Positions 32,852-43,925 of a stretch of 64,000 nucleotides of DNA are shown piece after piece. The notes under the pieces were generated by a model. That model saw only the letters and a list, made by a program, of their open reading frames with translations, was not told the DNA's origin and did not search any database. A program made the translations under genes and the position numbers. Numbering within the stretch: the stretch's first letter is position 1; each line of letters starts with the position of its first letter. Origin of the DNA: Diphasiastrum complanatum (taxonomy: Eukaryota > Streptophyta > Lycopodiopsida > Lycopodiales > Lycopodiaceae); contig CM055109.1 of the NCBI GenBank assembly GCA_029204225.1, forward strand, positions 39,064,844-39,128,843, given 5' to 3'.

Positions 32852-33790
32852 AATGGTTGAAGATAATGCGAGTCTAGAAGGAATTGCTCTCATGCCGACC
32901 TATCTCCAAGTTTTTCAACAATTGAGTGTGGAACTTAACGAGATGAACAATCGAAACACTTTACAAGACCAATAGATGGAAGTTCTACTAAATCAAATCA
33001 AGATTCTATCCTCACCGATGAATATGAGGTTTCAACATGAACCATATATAGGAGAGAAAAAAGAGAAGAAGCTTGCGATGATGGATGATTGGCTGACCAA
33101 ATGGAACAATTACATCAGTCTATAGAAAATTCTTGAAGATTCTAAAAAGAAGATTGAGAGTGTTTCTATATTTATGTGGTAAGGTTTCATCATGGTGCAT
33201 GATCTGCAACCAAAACCTGCTACATATAATTCATGAAAATCTATAAAAATCATTTGTGATTACGGATGATTCAGATTACTATAAAAAATTCAATAATTAC
33301 AAAATAAAGCCAAAGATTTTGCACTCTTATCTCCAAGAGTTTATGAATGTATGGAATAAAGTTCCATCTTTCGATTCTAGCAGTTCATCATCTTAGGTTT
33401 GCCAAAAGATTATCAGAATGAATGCAGGAAAAATGTGCTTCAATCTTTCAATGATGTTGGCCTATGATTCCATAGTGGTGGCATCCAAGAAGCAATTTTA
33501 GGCTAATTGATCGACATCTAGACCAAAGAAAGAAAAGAAATGAGTTCATGAAAAAACTTAGATCAAATACTTTGATGAGCTTGTTCAAATGGCCTTAGAA
33601 GGTAAGCAAAAGAAGCAAATATCCTAGAAAAAGACCAAGAAGATGAATCTTTGTTTGATTTGCAATAAGCTTGGACATGTTAAGAAATTCTACCTAGAGT
33701 GAAAGAAACCCGCAGCTCAAGTTTTTGAGATGCCAAATAATGAAAATCTAGAATTAAAAATTGTTCAGTTTGATTTTGAGTGTAAATATT
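32852..33790 (+). pseudogene. Ty3/gypsy-like gag remnant
   Basis: Starts MVEDNASLEGIALMPTYLQV and continues FQQLSVELNEMNNRNTLQDQ with a stop, then scattered frames. A zinc knuckle remnant CLICNKLGHVKKFY near 33650 keeps CX2CX4H but has lost the final cysteine. It is heavily degraded, with many stops. The gypsy assignment rests on the adjacent protease-like motif. Confidence 0.5.
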
Positions 33791-33955
33791 CCTTCACTTG
33801 CCAAATGATTTATTTCATTTGAAAGGCATAGTAAAATATCAAGAAGTTAGTATTTTGGGGACAATAGTTCAACTCATAATTTCATTGATTCTTGTGCAAA
33901 ACTCCGGCCTGGAAACTGAAGCCAACAATCATAAATATAAAATATATCTAGCTTC
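33791..33955 (+). pseudogene. Ty3/gypsy-like protease remnant
   Basis: In one frame reads GDNSSTHNFIDSCAKL, matching the gypsy protease pattern DSGSTHNFI with the active-site DSG changed to DNS. The surrounding sequence is out of frame. Confidence 0.55.
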
Positions 33956-33959
33956 ACTA

Positions 33960-34105
33960 CATTCCTCAAGTAATCAAAGATGGAAGGCATACCAAAAATG
34001 TACTAATGACTATTTTCAACTATAAATCACTTCTAATTACTATTTAGAAAAAAATCTTGATACAAAGAGTTATGTTGAATTCCATATAAACTTGATTGTT
34101 ATTCT
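33960..34105. repeat. Dispersed repeat also found at 60530-60675
   Basis: About 140 bp aligning with 60530-60675 in the same orientation: 'AAAGAT.GA.GGCATACCAAA', 'TTCAACTA.AAA', 'TATTTAGAAA', 'GAATTCC.T'. No coding. Possibly a piece of an LTR. Confidence 0.55.
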
Positions 34106-34990
34106 TGGAATCATCTATTAGAAGAGATATATCTAAGTACTCTTTTTTCCAATGCTGCATCAAAGGACCTTGTATATGTTGACTTAACTTGCTTACACAA
34201 TAACTCAAATATGGTCTAGTGATTGTCAAATAGATTAAGGAGCCTATAAGCTTTCTAAAGAGTGGGATGTCCTCAAAGGATGCTTCATCACCATCATTAT
34301 AAACTTTAACAACTTGCTCCATAGGGGTGTCAATCCCTTTATAATCTTTCATGCCAAACCTTTCAAGAATGGAAGTAGCATACTTTGATTGACTTATAAA
34401 AGTGAAACCACTACCTCTAGAAACTTCTATTTCAAGTATGAACATAAGAAGCCCTAGATCTACCATCTTGAATTCACTAGACAATGCAACTTTAACTTTT
34501 CTTATGCCTTCACCATCATTTCCTGTCAATATGATATCATCAACATAAAAAACCAATATGATGATCTTTCCATCATTACATCTGGTGTACAAAGAAGGTT
34601 CATAAGAACTAATCACAAATCCAAGAGAGTAGAGATAGTTATGCAACCTAGAGTACCACGCTCTAGGTGCTTGCTTAAGGCCATATAGGCTCTTCTTCAA
34701 GTGGCAAACCTTGTCTTCCTCTCCATCCTTGATAAAGCACTCGGGTTGCAACATGTATATCTCCTCCTCCAAGTAGCCATTAAGAAATGCATTGGTCACA
34801 TCCATTTGGTAGCAATACAAATGATCAATCTAATAGTTACAAGCTTTGCTACAAGTGCAAATGTTTCTTCATAATCTATGCCTTTAGTTTGAAGAAACCC
34901 TTTAGCAACAAGTCTAGCTTTGTACTTATTTATAAATACATATTGATTTTACTTTAATTTATAAATCCACTTACATGCAAGCGGCTTCTT
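34100..34990 (-). pseudogene. copia reverse transcriptase (element D)
   Basis: The main open stretch (34100-34820) reads [60 protein letters not shown] with an intact YVDD box, SEFKMVDLGLLMFILEIEVS and FRKLIGSLIYLTITRPYLSY. Upstream (34821-34990) GIDYEETFA-like sequence contains stops. The frame ends before RNase H. Confidence 0.85.
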
Positions 34991-35660
34991 CCCATATGGA
35001 AGGTATACAAGATTCCAAGTTTGATTATCTACTAAAGCATCAAACTCTACTTGCATTGTATCTCTCCAAACACGTGATTTGATAGCATCTTCAAAACTTG
35101 ATGGCTCTTCAAGCATTGTGGTTAGAAAAGAGTAAGAGGTAGAAGGACTTGAGTCTTCCCTTTGCTTTCCCCTTTCAAGATAGGTAAGCCTTGATGGCTC
35201 GGCCTTGTTCCTTGTAGATCTCCGTGGCCCCTTTGGTTCTTGAGATTGATCCTCCAAAAGCACATCTTCATAAATCTCCTCCTCAAATCTTGCAAGATCT
35301 TGGACACATAGAGGATTAGATGCACTTGAATGGATCTTGGAACATTGAGCTTCATCAACTAAGACATCCTTACTAGCTTTTACTTTCTTTGAAATAGGAT
35401 AAAAAATCCTATAACCTTTGCTATTTTCACTATAGCCTACAAAAATTCCTTTGAAAGAAGTTGCATCCTCTTTCTTTATAGTTTCCAAAGGAATGTGGAC
35501 ATAAAACATACATCCAAACACTTTCAAATCTTTTACATTTGGCTTATTGCCATACAAAGCTTGATATGGTGAGATCCCATCAATGGCAATTTTTCCTCTC
35601 GGCCACCCCATTTTGCTGGGAGTGTAGGAACATGTGTACTCTCTTTTAATGCCATTACTC
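34949..35660 (-). pseudogene. copia integrase C-terminus and linker (element D)
   Basis: A 220-codon open stretch with SPYQALYGNKPNVKDLKVFG, CMFYVHIPLETIKKEDATSF, GIFVGYSENSKGYRIFYP, linker PRRSTRNKAEPSRLTYLERG and EEPSSFEDAIKSRVWRDTMQ, then QTWNLVYLPYGKKPLACKWI at the start of reverse transcriptase. This linker is the best reference in the window for the linker-derived protein of element B. Confidence 0.85.
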
Positions 35661-36302
35661 TCACATAAAATCTCTCATCCTATTGGAGATATATTCTCCT
35701 CCATTATCACATTTTAGAACTTTGATGCTAGATCTAAGTTGATTCTCAACAAGAGATTTAAACTTTACAAAAGCTTCATATACAAGACTTTTCTTTGACA
35801 ATAGATCTGTCCAAGTATATCTAGTACAATCATCTATGAAACTCATGTACATTAAAGCACCTCCATTAATTTCATGAGAAAAAGAGTGTACATCCGAATG
35901 AATGAGATCTAAAGGAGAGGTAGATCTTGACAAGGATCTCTTGTAGGATGTCTTATGAGACTTTGCAAGGCCACAAGCCTCACACAATTTGCCACATCTT
36001 GGGAATGATTTGGGGAGGCCGAGAGCAAGCTCCTTGGATGCCATAGATTCCATTGCTTGAAGATTAGGATGGCCTAATCTTTTAAGCCATAGCTCCACTT
36101 TTATCATCTCCTCCCTAACCATGTTCACACTTTTAATGGCCACATTAGCATCCAACTTAAAAAGTCTTCCTTGCTTAATGCCACTAGCTATGCACTTATC
36201 ACTTTTCAAGATGGAACACACTCCATTCTTGAAATGTACATCTAGTCCATTATCCACCAACACCAAGCAAATTTTTAGTAATGGTTGGAATATACAAGAC
36301 AT
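35661..36302 (-). pseudogene. GAG-pre-integrase and integrase N-terminal/core (element D)
   Basis: Contains HHCC motifs ELWLKRLGHPNLQAMESMAS (first His of the usual LWHKRLGH is replaced by L) and CEACGLAKSHKTSY, SPLDLIHSDVHSFSHEINGG (first aspartate), YMSFIDDCTRYTWTDLL and VLKCDNGGEYISNRM (second aspartate). The frame is lost before the PQQNG segment. Confidence 0.85.
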
Positions 36303-36458
36303 TATTTAGATCCATCCTTTTAGATGATCCTAAGCATAATGGAATGCTTCCAGTATTTTACATTCTTGATCACTAGCAGTGTAGATAGATTTCTTAGAGT
36401 CATTACAAGAAAGTAAAGTAGAGAAAAAATTCTTGTTAAATGACATGTGGGAACTAGC

Positions 36459-37374
36459 TCAACTATCAATCCACCATGTCTCTTTGCTTGATGTTGGATT
36501 TGATGCTACCATCAAGGATGTGTTGAAACCATCCTCTTCCTCCTCCTCTTGTGCAAGGTTGCCTTGATCTTCATTCACTTGTGCATTCTTCTGCTTAAAG
36601 CATTTGGAAGCAAAGTGTTCTTTCTTTCCACAAAAGAAACACTTTAGCTTGGCTGCTCTTTTGCTTCCCTTTGGAGGTAGATCCACCATCCTTGCCCTCG
36701 ACCTCATTGCCTTGGTGCTTCTTGAATGGTTGGGACTTCTTCTTGCCTTTGAATGTGAAATTTGCTTTTTCATCACCACCTTGTAGTGACGTAGATCCCA
36801 TCCTAGCTTTGAGGTGTAGAATCCTACTCTCCTCGACCACAAGCGCATTACGTAACTTGTCAATGGTTGGAAGTTGGTCTTGGATAGCAAATGTTTGAAC
36901 AAGATATGTGAACTCGTCACCAAGTCCATTCAATATGACATGTACTAGTTCTTAATCTTGGATTTTGTCTCCAATTGAGCCCAATCTCTTGTTTAAATAT
37001 TTGGTTCTTGAGACATATTCTTGTCCACTTTCTCTTTGGAGTACTCGATTTCTTAGCATGAGTACTCTAGAGGTATTGTTGGATTCATAAATGTTCTTTA
37101 GTGAATCCTAGGCCTCTTTGGATGAGGCATAAGAAGCTACCTCTTTCAAGAGGTCATTGCTTACATTCATCTTTAAGCAATGCAAGGCTAATCTAGCCTT
37201 CTCCTTGTATTTCAATTGTTCTTGAACTCCTTGAGGTTCTTCCTCAAGTCCAAGAACAATGTCATAGAGGTCATGGATCACAAATAGTGATTCCATTCTC
37301 ACTTTCCATATGGAATAGTTTGTGGATGTTAGTCTCTGACTAGATTCTAACAAGAATCCACCTATGGATGACAT
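36459..37374 (-). pseudogene. copia gag and protease active site (element D)
   Basis: Gag starts MSSIGGFLLESSQRLTSTNY at 37374 and reads SIWKVRMESLFVIHDLYDIV, ARLALHCLKMNVSNDLLKEV; a frame break near 37108 is followed by LVQTFAIQDQLPTIDKLRNA and zinc knuckle CFFCGKKEHFASKCFKQK. The protease reads TWWIDS followed by TGA in place of the glycine of DSG, so it is truncated at its active site. Confidence 0.85.
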
Positions 37375-37505
37375 GTTGAATGATTTGCCTATGAGATGCA
37401 CAAATTCACATAGACTTTTCTTAAGTTGACTTACGTGAAATATCAAGTGCCCTTGAGCTCCTTCTGGTAGGTCTAATTGGTACACCAAAGATCCAATCTT
37501 TTTTT
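37375..37505 (-). pseudogene. Ty3/gypsy integrase C-terminal fragment
   Basis: Reads SLVYQLDLPEGAQGHLIFHV SQLKKSL, the gypsy 'Y.L.LP.....HPVFHVS.LK' motif near the end of integrase. It is open and in frame with the copia gag of element D, so the two superfamilies are fused at about 37400. Confidence 0.7.
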
Positions 37506-37761
37506 GTATTTAATATTTGATGTGGCAAAGGAGTATGGAGAACGCGAACGGAGAAGAGAGCAGGAATATTTGCGGAACAGCTCTATTGCCATAATGGGAT
37601 GCTAGATGTAGAAACATTCTAATAGATTGTTACTGCTAAGTGTACTCACAACTCAAGCGCTCTATGCCCAATAAGATCTTATAAATTAGTTCATACTCAC
37701 ACAAAAAAAATGAGTACAATCCATCGGAGAGATTAGAAATGGTTTGAGGTATTACTATAAA

Positions 37762-38331
37762 TTAGATTTCAATGAAAAGTTTCCCAGGAGTGATAGTGCA
37801 ACAAAATGATGTAAGTTCCTCAGGCATCAAAGACAACCGTTCTTCTTGAGTGAATCCTTTAGCCACCAGACGTGCTTTCCATTTAGCAATGGAACCATCA
37901 AAGTTGACCTTCTTCTTGAAGATCCACTTGTTGTTGATAACTCTCTTGTGAGTGGGAAAGTCTACCAGTGTCCAGGTCTGGTTCATCAAAAGTGAGTTGT
38001 ACTCACTTTCCATAGCTTCTTGCCACTTCACAACATCCTTGGAGTTTATTGCTTTGGCTAGGCTCTCTGGTTCTTCTGATGAAGTGTAGAATGATTGAGG
38101 TGTATACCTCTCAGGAACTGTCCGAGTCCATGAGGATCTGCGGACGTTTGGTTGACCAGGATGTGATGATGTTTCTTCTTGAAGTTCTCCAGATCTGTTC
38201 GAGCTAGCTTGGTCTGGTCTGATGATAGGTATTGTTGGCTGCTTGGCTTCTATAGCTGTAGCTGTAGGCTCTATAGAAGAATCATCAATGTTGGAAGATT
38301 CCATGCTACATAAAATAGGATGAAATGACAC
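37762..38331 (-). pseudogene. copia linker and start of reverse transcriptase (element G)
   Basis: Linker RRSSWTRTVPERYTPQSFYT, EEPESLAKAINSKDVVKWQE, NSLLMNQTWTLVDFPTHKRV, then reverse transcriptase [32 protein letters not shown]. After EER the sequence no longer matches (expected DYEETFAPV), so the polymerase is cut at about 37845. Confidence 0.8.
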
Positions 38332-38441
38332 AACATTGTTTATCGATGGTTGTTTGAAATTATAGTATGTATGCTTTTGAAAGATAACATCCCTAGAGAC
38401 AAATGTATGCTTTTGAAAGATTACATCCCTAGAGACAAGTA

Positions 38442-38918
38442 CTACATTGGTGGATGGATCATAAACTTTGTAAGTTTTATGTTCATCAAGATAGCCAATG
38501 AAAATACATTTATTTGTCCTATGATCCAGCTTCTTCCTAAGCTGTTAGGAATGTGAACAAAACATATACAACCAAAGATTTTTAAATGGCTGACACTAGG
38601 CTTGTGTCCATGCCAAACCTCATAAGGAGTTTTGTTGTTGACGGCTTTGGTGCCGGATCCGTTCTGTACGTAACAAGCTGTGGTAGATTCTGCCCAGAAC
38701 TTCGCAGGTAGATGTGATTGGTGTAACATGGATCCAGCTGAGTTGAGAAGAGTTTGATTCTTCCTTTCTGCAATCCCGTTCTGTTGAGGTGAATAGGAAG
38801 TTGTGAGTTGTCTTCTAATACCATGTTCAGCCAAGTATTTGGATATCTTGTTAGAGAGGTATTGCTGCCACCATCGTGCTTGTCTCAACAATGGCCTTGA
38901 ATCTCTTGAAGCATTCAA
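38442..38918 (-). pseudogene. copia integrase core, C-terminal half (element G)
   Basis: YLAEHGIRRQLTTSYSPQQN, GIAERKNQTLLNSAGSMLHQ, LPAKFWAESTTACYVQN, TPYEVWHGHKPSVSHLKIFG CICFVHIPNS; then a frameshift near 38540. The catalytic-glutamate region is present. Confidence 0.8.
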
Positions 38919-39725
38919 AGGCTTCAGATTTGTGCTTTATGAACATGACTGTAGGCCATCTAAAATAACAATACATGCTTTGTTTTGGAATGTGATTTGG
39001 AAAACTTGCTTCTAGAGTGCATGATTCACAAAAGAAATATTTCCTATCTAATGAAGAAGGGAAATGTAATGCATCAACTAAATTATTACAACGCATATAG
39101 AAAAGTGATCTTGTATTCACGTGTCCAGATCGACTATGCCACAGAATAGCATTATCGTTTACATTTTCATCAGAGATACTAGCTAATGCAACTGAATTAG
39201 AGAGTACGTAAATATTTTCGACTCTAGTGCATGTAGTTAGAGTAGTATCTTCATTGAAGATTGTACATTGTTTAGATGAGAAAGCAACAGTGTAGCCCTC
39301 ATCAATCATCTTAGAAATTGACAACAAGTTCTTTGACAACTGAGGTATGTGAAGAACATTGGTGACATAAATAAAAAGATTTGAACGTGATTTTGACTGT
39401 CCGTTTGCCTTCCACGCTTATGGTGCTTGAATCTCCGAGATAGATGAATTGATCTTTGTTGTAAGTTGCATACTGGGTAAACCATTTCTTGCGAGAGGTC
39501 ATGTGTTGGGTAGTGTCGCTGTCCAGATACCAGCTATCGTGGTCTTTGTTGCCACTGTTGTAAGCCATTAACAGGTGTGTATTCAGCTCCTTGAATTCCA
39601 CCGCATTGGAGGAGTCTGGCTGTTGTTGTTGTTGCTTCTTTGCCTCGTTGTAGATGCGGATATGACATTCCTTGATGTGACTTGGGATTGCTGACGTGGA
39701 AGAGAACGTCGCATTTTCTCTCACT
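38851..39725 (-). pseudogene. copia zinc knuckle, protease and integrase zinc domain (element G)
   Basis: From 39724: IPSHIKECHIRIYNEAKKQQ (zinc knuckle remnant and a glutamine run), LLMAYNSGNKDHDSWYLDSD TTQHMTSRKKWF, where the protease DSG is DSD (GGC to GAC). A frame change near 39330 is followed by MSKNLLSISKMIDEGYTVAF, LWHSRSGHVNTRSLFYMRCN and FCESC. Much of the integrase core before the second aspartate is deleted. Confidence 0.8.
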
Positions 39726-40310
39726 TCACATTTTTTGAGAAGTGGCTGGAGACATTTCTCGTTGAAATAGATGACCTTTGCACATTTTCTCTCTCTTCGC
39801 TTTTTTGCGAAAAAACCGAAGGTGTTTAAACACAGTTCATTTTATTGAAGTAACTATTATGTCGTATTTTTGGGAAAATGCGAAAAAGTTGACATAATTT
39901 ACTTCTTCGAAATACTTGAAAAGAAGTTACTGTCGGAAAATTGGTGTTGAAAAGTGCAAAAAATGTGAACTGTGCAACACTTAGTGTATTTCTATAGACT
40001 ATTGAAAACATCGTGTATCTCTACAGACTTGTTCTAAATGCTAATTCGTGGAAGTCCTTGAAGATGGCCAAGTCTTCAATGATCTTCAAATAATTGAACT
40101 TAACATTTGAACATGAAAATGACAGGATTGGTTACCCTTTGCTGGAGATCAGCCGGAAGCCCGATGTAGTCATTCTTCAAATAGTTCGGTTGTCTGAGTT
40201 GTGATTCCTGCAGGTATCAAATGAGCAGACATAGAATCTAAAATAGGTTTCATTTGATCCTAGATCAAAGATCAATAAACGTGTAGAAAGAATCTTGAAA
40301 TTAGTGTTTA

Positions 40311-40673
40311 TCACCAAGAAGACAACTGTGGACTTAATTTCCAATAATATTGTCTCATGTATCTAGCAGATAGTTTGTAATGCTTGCTGGTACGCATTAC
40401 TTTTGAATCCTTTGAAATTCGCAAATATATCCAATCTCCCTCTTGAAAATCTTGGGGTGATATTTCTATATTAGCATAATGTCTATCCCTATCTTGGGCA
40501 TATTGGACATTCTCACATGCTATTTGTAGCATTTCTTGTATATTGTATAGAAAATTTGCTACCTTATGAAACTTAATCATTTGAGTTTCAACTACGATGG
40601 GGGATCTAGGTTCATGTTTGTTATGGCCACATCTTGTATATAGGATTCGACATAGTCCTAGACTTGGATACAA
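40311..40673 (-). pseudogene. Ty3/gypsy integrase C-terminal fragment
   Basis: Open for 120 codons: IQEMLQIACENVQYAQDRDR HYANIEISPQDFQEGDWIYL RISKDS...KHYKLSARYMRQYYWKL. This is the gypsy integrase C-terminus ('A..R.....F..GD.V.L....KLS.RY.GP'), a different lineage from the fragment at 37.4 kb. The upstream core is absent. Confidence 0.75.
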
Positions 40674-41089
40674 GGTACTCCAGTACTCAAGATTATTGGT
40701 TGCATCTAGTTATTCCGAACCAGGCCAAAAATGTAATTAATAACCTTGTGCGGACCCAGTCACACATATTGTGACGTGTGGAGCTATTGCATGGGTTAGG
40801 ATGGCTATAGGCATGTGTAGAGGATCAATAGCAATGAAATATTATTGGCGTGCATGGGCACATGCACAGGAGAGGCTACGTCAATATATCCTAGTGGGAA
40901 CTCGACCTACTATCATTCCATAGTATGCTTTCCATTTCCAGGTTACTCTCTCTACACCTGCATCATATTTCTAGCACGGGGGAGATGCTATTGGAGATTG
41001 ATCATTAACATCTACATGGTTGGGTGGTTTGGCTTCACAGTCATTCCTTTGTGTGTTTCTTGTAAGAAGAATTTTGGAGGTGCTTCTCC
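40674..41089. other. Unassigned stretch
   Basis: No gene or known repeat recognised. Confidence 0.4.
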
Positions 41090-41512
41090 TCACATCTAGA
41101 AAACTTTGTAGTTATCCACGCGGAGTATCCACACAACCCGCGACACTTAGTCGATTTTTGGAAATTTACACGTGCGTGGAACATCCACGCGTAGATTATC
41201 CATGCCAAACTAATTTTTGAAACTTCTCTGGCAATGTCGCCATATGGTCAACGACGTTGAAATTTATATTTGCATGGATTATCCACGCAAATATAAACTT
41301 GAAAATTTTGGCAACAGTTTGGGAGGGAAGTCGGGGGACGCCGGGCGGCAGTTAATTGCGTGGATTATCCACACATGGATAATCCATGCACAGATAGTTA
41401 ATGCTACCCGCTTCACTGGATCAGGGCATTGATGATTGTTATTCGTGAATCATCCACGGTAGAGTTATCCACGCGTGGATTATCCACACATGGATAATCC
41501 ACGCGTGGATAT
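41090..41512. repeat. Cluster of palindromic TGGATTATCCACG repeats
   Basis: At least eight copies of a hyphenated palindrome built from (C)GTGGATTATCCACG, many with CACGCGTGG at the junction, for example near 41160-41210, 41270-41290, 41355-41390 and 41445-41512. The arms can pair locally. No coding frame of note. Confidence 0.75.
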
Positions 41513-42248
41513 AAAAAAAAAAATAGTTATTGTTTTGATATGTGTTTGATAAAATCATATTTGTAACATAATACTACACAATAATATTTTATGTTACTCA
41601 CATATATAATCCATATGATCGGACCAATATGCAAATTTTTCTTGGATTGCAATTTTTTTCCCCCCAAAAGCTACCAATATGAGTATTATGTGAAAGAATT
41701 TTCAAAAGAGCAGTTCTGTTGTTTGGTTTCATATGGTTAACCTCCAATTTATATTATTCACTTCAATCAAATATTGATGCAAATCGTTTCTACAAATATA
41801 CTCATTGGCTATTAATTTTAACTCTATTTGATTTAGTATTTTTGCTATTCATTTGGATTGCAACCAACGGATCCCTGCTCAATTTGCGATCTGAAAAAGT
41901 TTTTTTGATCTTGGATCGTTGGCGATCCAGAATGCTGGCAATCCGGATCGCACGATTAAGATCGTTTTTTCCTATATGAAAAAATTTATAAAATTCAAAA
42001 AATGTATTGTGAACTACGTATGTATTTGTGTTGCAGTGGATTGCGAAACATTTTTACAAGCAAATGTCATAATATGCTACTGTGTTTGTGAATACACTAC
42101 ACAATATTAAAGGGTTTAGAGTTTAGTAGCTTCAAACCTAAAAAGTTTATAAGTAATATGTTATAACCATAATCCTAAATCGTCAACTCTCACCACAATG
42201 CAAAACACTCTTAAACCCAAAACCCTCCTCACAATTAATTCATGGCAA
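41513..42248. other. AT-rich non-coding stretch
   Basis: No supported gene. Short open frames here lack homology and codon structure. Confidence 0.5.
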
Positions 42249-42640
42249 ATTTGTTTTCATTTACCATAGAGCATACTCTAATCTCATTCTATTTTATTCT
42301 ACCAAGTTTACAAATTTAAATTGTGTCATTCTATTCTATTCTTGTCTAATCTCATTAATTCTAATATAAATTCCAACAAATTTAATTCTAATCTATCATT
42401 GTATTATATAATATCTATTGTAACAAAATTCACAAATTATTTAAATTTGTTTCCATTTACCATAGAGCATACTCTAATTTCATTCTACCAAATTCACAGA
42501 TTTAAATTGTGTCATTCTATTCTATTCTTGTCTAATCTCATTATATTAAATTCTAATATAAATTCCAACAAATTTAATTCTAATCTATCATTGTATTATA
42601 TAATATCTATTGTAACGAATTCACAAATTATTTTTTATTT
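42249..42640. repeat. Direct duplication of ~195 bp
   Basis: Two adjacent copies (about 42249-42440 and 42446-42640), each with ATTTACCATAGAGCATACTC, AATTGTGTCATTCTATTCTA and TATCATTGTATTATATAATA in the same order. The copies differ by small indels. AT-rich, non-coding. Confidence 0.85.
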
Positions 42641-42813
42641 TAACATTATTAACAAATTGTAACAATACTTAATAAATTCTAACATTGTTCCATTCCATTC
42701 TATTCTACTCTCATTTTATTCTATTGTTACAAATTTAATCTATTCTATTGCCAATCTCATTCTATTCTATGACAATCAAATTTTTTACATTCTAACTAAT
42801 TTTTCTTTTTCAC

Positions 42814-42817
<4 letters not shown>

Positions 42818-42890
<73 letters not shown>
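42818..42890. repeat. (CT)n microsatellite
   Basis: About 36 uninterrupted CT units. Confidence 0.97.
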
Positions 42891-42893
<3 letters not shown>

Positions 42894-43199
42894 ATACATG
42901 AAAAAATAGTTTTTGCCCACTACATGACAACTAGCTTCCACTTTCTATTTGAGACTTTCTCATCTCAATACGGAGCTCATGACACATTGAATATGATAGA
43001 TAGGCTCACCAAACAATTGTGGCTCCTTGATACCATATCATGAAATATATCTAAACTCTAGTAAGCTTATAGTAACTAGGTCCATCCTACAACTCAACTA
43101 GTTATATAACTCAAAGTACACAAGTCAAAATGGCGTAACATAAACATTATTAACCTATGTAAAGTGATCATTGTATTTATGATAGAGGCTACATTCGGA

Positions 43200-43362
43200 A
43201 CTTCTTGCTTATGTCATCATTGAATTTGGAGCTGGAATACAAACTAATGTGTGTTTGGAAATATTGTAATGGACGAGAGGATGCCTTGCAATGTTTCGCT
43301 AAACACACATTATCTAGTTCATAATCCTGCTCCAAACTGATGATGACATAAGCAACATGTTA
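43200..43362. repeat. Imperfect inverted repeat (MITE-like)
   Basis: Left arm from 43208 (CTTATGTCATCATTGAATTT ... AATGTGTGTTT) and right arm to 43354 (AAACACACATTAT ... ACTGATGATGACATAAG), arms of about 50 bp with a loop of about 46 bp. The size fits a small foldback element or hairpin locus. No target duplication was confirmed. Confidence 0.6.
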
Positions 43363-43626
43363 TAGACGTATGGTGACGTTAGCACATCATAACCTTTTTG
43401 TAGCCAAAAACAAAAGGAAAATAAAAAAGAGAGAGAAAGAACTAATTCCAAATCACATTTGAAAGTGGCTAAATTTGAGATTTCATCTAGTTCCACATTA
43501 GAGTGTGGAATTGGCATTATTGAGCCAGTTCCATGTAGGGCTTTGCTGAGTTTCTTGGTTGAACTAAAGAATTTGAATCGGTTCCACAATGTAGTTGCAA
43601 TTCCTATTAAGCATGTCTCCATTCCT

Positions 43627-43718
43627 TAATGTAAACACATAAGCACTATACGGCTAATAGTTGATCATCATTTAATGTAAACACATAAGCACTATACGGC
43701 TAATAGTTGATCATCATT
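43627..43718. repeat. Perfect 46-bp tandem duplication
   Basis: Two identical units (43627-43672 and 43673-43718) beginning TAATGTAAACACATAAGC. Identity indicates a recent event. Confidence 0.95.
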
Positions 43719-43720
43719 TA

Positions 43721-43795
43721 ACGGAGTTGGCTCATTGGGTTACCTTCGGCATCCAAAGTTTCTTTGATCCCGGTTCAAGCCTCCCCTTGAAAACA
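43721..43795 (+). repeat. SINE-like, tRNA-derived fragment
   Basis: Box A-like TGGCTCATTGG (43728-43738) and box B-like GGTTCAAGCC (43772-43781), 33 bp apart, the spacing of pol III internal promoters in plant SINEs. No 3' tail or target duplication identified, so this could be a SINE head only. Confidence 0.45.
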
Positions 43796-43868
43796 AAGAA
43801 ACATTATCATTGGTCCGTGCCAATTTGACCAAAAGATCCTGCAATCAAATACGAGGCTTTAATAGGAT

Positions 43869-43879
43869 CACGTGGCCAG

Positions 43880-43925
<46 letters not shown>

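Larger units (their letters stand above)
34100..37374 (-). mobile_element. Copia element D, no LTRs
   Basis: Minus-strand copia from gag start (37374) through protease, integrase, linker and reverse transcriptase, stopping in the thumb region at about 34100, so RNase H is missing. The 5' LTR is replaced by a gypsy integrase fragment at 37375-37500. Coding frames are long but broken by single-base events. Confidence 0.8.
37506..39725 (-). mobile_element. Copia element G, degraded internal region
   Basis: Minus-strand copia with end of gag and protease (39311-39724), integrase zinc domain (38851-39339), integrase core (38442-38918), linker and start of reverse transcriptase (37762-38331), all interrupted. 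No LTR could be placed. 37506-37760 and 39726-40310 hold no recognisable coding sequence and may be LTR material. Confidence 0.7.

Noticed and set aside
41090-41512. TTATCCACA words resembling bacterial DnaA boxes
   Set aside because: They are parts of a longer palindromic repeat in plant nuclear DNA. There is no dnaA-like gene, no AT-rich unwinding element layout and no other bacterial feature.
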